A stretch of DNA of 64,000 bases from Flammeovirga agarivorans (GTDB taxonomy: Bacteria; Bacteroidota; Bacteroidia; Cytophagales; Flammeovirgaceae), in NCBI RefSeq assembly GCF_012641475.1, contig NZ_JABAIL010000002.1, positions 755,449 to 819,448 of the forward strand, read 5' to 3'. The notes beneath the pieces are model-generated. The model was not told the DNA's origin and made no database searches. It worked only from the letters and a program-made list of their open reading frames with translations. The translations under genes and the position numbers were made by a program. This document shows positions 62,601 to 64,000 of this stretch, in pieces (the first letter of the stretch is position 1; every line of letters starts with the position of its first letter).

Positions 62601-63691
62601 CACAAGTGGCTATCTTAGGCGATTCTCAACAATTACCTCCATTTGACTTGTACAAGCCAAGGTGGGAAGAAGACGATGAATACGATTTAGACCCTGCCTT
62701 AGAAGTCGATAGTTTACTAGATCTTGGTAAGCAATATCTATCAGAACACTATCTGATGGGACATTACAGAAGTGAATCGTTTGATCTTATTGATTTCTCT
62801 AATAAGTATTTCTATAAAAATAAACTTCGCTTTATACCTTATTACAATAAGGTGAAGTTCAACGATAGAGGTATTGAGTTTCATCATATAGAAAATGGAA
62901 TTTGGAAGAAGGGTGTCAACCAGGAAGAAGCTGTGGCTGTGGTAAAACAAGCCAAGAGACTCGTCGATGAAGGAGAAAAAAGCATTGGTATTATCACTTT
63001 CAATCATAAACAACAAGAATTGATTCAAGAGATCATGGATAGAATCAATGTCAATTGGCCTTCGGATACCATCGTTAAAAACATTGAGAATATTCAAGGA
63101 GATGAAAGAGATCATATCTTACTTTCTGTTACTTATGCCTTTAATGAAAATGGAAAATTCAATTTACAATTCGGTGCTCTAAGTCAAGAAGGAGGAGAAA
63201 AAAGGCTTAATGTAGCCATTACAAGAGCTAGAAAAAAAGAATATATATTTAGCAGCATTCTCCCCCATCAATTAAAAACCGAGGAAGTAAAGAATGAAGG
63301 TCCTAAGTTACTGAAAGAATTTCTTCACTATGCAAAAGAAGTTAGTGAGCAAGGATATAGACCTACTCCATATTCTGATGAAAGCTGGAAATTTGGTAAA
63401 ACACTAAAAGATAAAATTAAGAAAGAAGAAGATATGACAGAACAACTTCCTTTCTCTTCATTAACTGTTGTACAAAATGCAGTTCCTACTGCTTTATTGA
63501 TGACCGATGATGAAAATTATCATCAGTTTATTTCAGCGAAAGATGCTCATGGTTATTTCCCTATCGAATTGAAAAAGAAGGATTGGAAATTTAATCGTTT
63601 CTACAGTCGAAACCTTTGGAAAAACAAAAAGAAATTTAAGAAAAACGTTGCTCTTTTTGTTGAAGATATTGATCAAGAAAGACCCTCTTAA
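59678..63691 (+). CDS. DUF4011-like superfamily I helicase; GTG start
   Basis: 1337 residues, starting at GTG (59678) with AGGAAG just upstream. The N-terminus RLANLSARNKSLYLP matches the DUF4011 signature seen in large AAA/SF1 helicases. Walker A is G318-PPGSGKS-325 (VVVQGPPGSGKSQL). Walker B is D957-E-A-S960 in LVIFDEASQC, followed by AILGDSQQLPP (motif III). The C-terminal domain has GHYRSES (IV), and ERDHILLSV and LNVAITRARKK (V-VI). About 630 residues with helical, coiled-coil character separate motifs I and II, a very long insert. No nuclease motif was recognised. Likely a nucleic-acid-remodelling ATPase; its substrate and role are unknown. It stands alone with a terminator at its stop. 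Confidence 0.88.
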   Translation: MQKTLKTYQKRLANLSARNKSLYLPKAYTGQYVDLAHLDHLMHSPSHDIIKDVIRGKKNIPLCPVADSRDTQANKMSSQIRKVGKTAKFVLEEGGRHDLFLGYPFVHGRLMTGGNLRGPLLFFPIRLIVDNGNWYLQLREDTEVTFNKTLLLAISHHNNVQFSDDFLELTFEDFPKDPTEFLTMLYHTLEESNLELNFNQDTFGEFIKEFEPLNKVHFQEEYGEGQMKLFSEALIGIFPQSDSYLMPDYDNLLNKNEIKDLEGFFGTAGDHLDELGLKETYVGKANQEEELLSPYPMDASQEKVVKEIKGGQSVVVQGPPGSGKSQLICNLIADFTTRGKNVLVISQKRAALDVVYKRMKDIALGSFCAMVHDHRYDRGYIYQKIKDQIDALDKFREDNNSLGAMQLERNFALRSKQIDSSLTQLEEFREALYDTQECGISAKELYLRCNLKAEHTHLKGCYQEFDLSDLELYKKRLKTYLGFAQKLDHEDYIWKDRIPFSHFDSSAIVHMKEVIDEIIPFRDEVAKKIEDNIQVELSFDECLWILRQEEQVNKFMEIISDPDVYKMFNSIIKKRGRVPTQQDWNNHKKGCLSAFSYKGTDIEKTISEDELGNTIEWVTDAISDRSNPLLIIKWQFSKHKKQVITLLERNNLPNTVKGLQQLRDRLENRMNLTHHKNEMRKYQWLTEFPEAFEESVWDKWFKAGLKAIEARKIYTSLRSSVQFIELHNFSYDELWTKIDQLFKVINKIPEARQRWEKYLSPLEIEDILNNKIELDHLKETLEEDFDEICRFDTLKESFEPHEWAALRLIDGHMNGVHKYPIDEVIEYFENSLNISWLYHIETKHPVLRIVSNGAMEQLESNLQEAILEKRSIANDMTLVRLKERTYDKVEYNRLNNRVTYRDLYHQVNKKRSIWPLRKTFHKFQDEILDLLPCWLTSPEAASAIFPLIPFFDLVIFDEASQCFAEKGIPAMYRGAQVAILGDSQQLPPFDLYKPRWEEDDEYDLDPALEVDSLLDLGKQYLSEHYLMGHYRSESFDLIDFSNKYFYKNKLRFIPYYNKVKFNDRGIEFHHIENGIWKKGVNQEEAVAVVKQAKRLVDEGEKSIGIITFNHKQQELIQEIMDRINVNWPSDTIVKNIENIQGDERDHILLSVTYAFNENGKFNLQFGALSQEGGEKRLNVAITRARKKEYIFSSILPHQLKTEEVKNEGPKLLKEFLHYAKEVSEQGYRPTPYSDESWKFGKTLKDKIKKEEDMTEQLPFSSLTVVQNAVPTALLMTDDENYHQFISAKDAHGYFPIELKKKDWKFNRFYSRNLWKNKKKFKKNVALFVEDIDQERPS

Positions 63692-63704
63692 TGGGTCTTT
63701 TTTT
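63678..63704 (+). terminator. Terminator overlapping the helicase stop codon
   Basis: AAAGACCC (63678-63685) pairs with GGGTCTTT (63693-63700); the TAA stop (63689-63691) lies in the loop, and T-rich sequence follows. Confidence 0.8.
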
Positions 63705-64000
63705 ATGTCAAATTGAGTAAAAACAGAATAATAATTAAAATGAATATTCATTCATTTATTTTGCGTGAAAATAATTTCAAAGAATATAATTTTACATTTA
63801 ATCATTTATATGAAATAGTATTTATGTATTTCATATTTTATAACAGCATTAAAAACCTCATTTTTTTATTTTAACAATAACCATAAAAAACTGCGCTTTT
63901 ATTGTTTACCCTTATTAAATATCAAAATTTGTAGCCCTAAAAGAAACGCCTATACCTTTGTGTTATCGAAAACGTTGACGATTCAATCTTACCTAATTTT
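63705..64000. other. AT-rich right-edge intergenic region
   Basis: No ORF. It holds an inverted repeat, ATATGAAATA (63808-63817) with TATTTCATAT (63827-63836), and a promoter near the edge (separate entry). The gene it drives lies beyond the window. Confidence 0.5.
63928..63960 (+). promoter_or_regulatory. Strong Bacteroidota-type promoter pointing out of the window
   Basis: TTTG at 63928-63931 (-33) and TACCTTTG at 63953-63960 (-7, TAnnTTTG) are separated by 21 bases. This is the best full match to the phylum consensus in the window. Transcription should start near 63967 and run rightward. Confidence 0.6.

Noticed and set aside
59678-63691. Calling the helicase a known anti-phage system
   Set aside because: No partner nuclease, methylase or other defence gene is visible in the window; family similarity alone is insufficient.

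Overview
The window looks like chromosome from a marine, polysaccharide-degrading Bacteroidota bacterium of the Flammeovirga/Cytophagales type. The reasons are the low GC content, TAnnTTTG-type promoter boxes, weak Shine-Dalgarno signals, lipoprotein and Sec signal peptides ending in AQ, and large secreted enzymes with C-terminal YPNP-type (type IX secretion, T9SS) sorting domains. The genus is an inference. I see no rRNA, tRNA, CRISPR array, insertion sequence or prophage.

Positions 1-20.2 kb form a sulfated-polysaccharide locus. It holds the 3' end of one sulfatase, a lipoprotein sulfatase, a divergent GH10 enzyme with an SHD1-like N-terminal domain, another sulfatase, and two paralogous giant proteins that each fuse a GH5 glycosidase to a formylglycine sulfatase, binding and Ig-like modules and a T9SS tail. 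Each fusion gene is followed by a copy of the same 212-residue secreted protein with three L-[ST/D]-x-[DE]-Q motifs. A 981-residue non-catalytic protein (two binding-like modules, six Ig-like modules, T9SS tail) leads the second copy. A ThrE-type exporter sits between the copies. There is no SusC/SusD pair, so this is not a classical PUL. The likely logic is cell-surface or extracellular desulfation coupled to backbone cleavage; the substrate is not determined.

Positions 20.4-35 kb are mostly housekeeping and regulation: hemA, a DUF3179 protein, an M28 peptidase, a TPR protein, an S4-domain RNA-binding protein, a MORN-repeat protein, a menE-like ligase, a GT2 glycosyltransferase, a propeller/Y_Y_Y/HTH one-component regulator, and a PAS sensor kinase that starts with TTG. 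Positions 35-45.5 kb carry a GH13-like enzyme, a His-rich barrel protein and a DUF2490 protein, a DegT aminotransferase, an ArsC-fold protein without the catalytic Cys, a LysR-YeiH pair (possible sulfite/sulfate efflux), an AsmA-like protein, YjbQ and a thioredoxin.

Positions 45.5-64 kb carry htpG, an 800-base gap that probably encodes a structured RNA, a DEAD-box helicase, a 7TMR-DISM kinase with a LuxR-type response regulator, a 42-residue small gene with its own terminator, pgk, an SDR and a metallo-beta-lactamase-fold protein, a 59-residue small secreted or membrane protein, DoxX, ApbE and a GTG-started DUF4011-like superfamily I helicase. A strong promoter at the right edge points out of the window. 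Convergent genes repeatedly overlap or abut at their stop codons.
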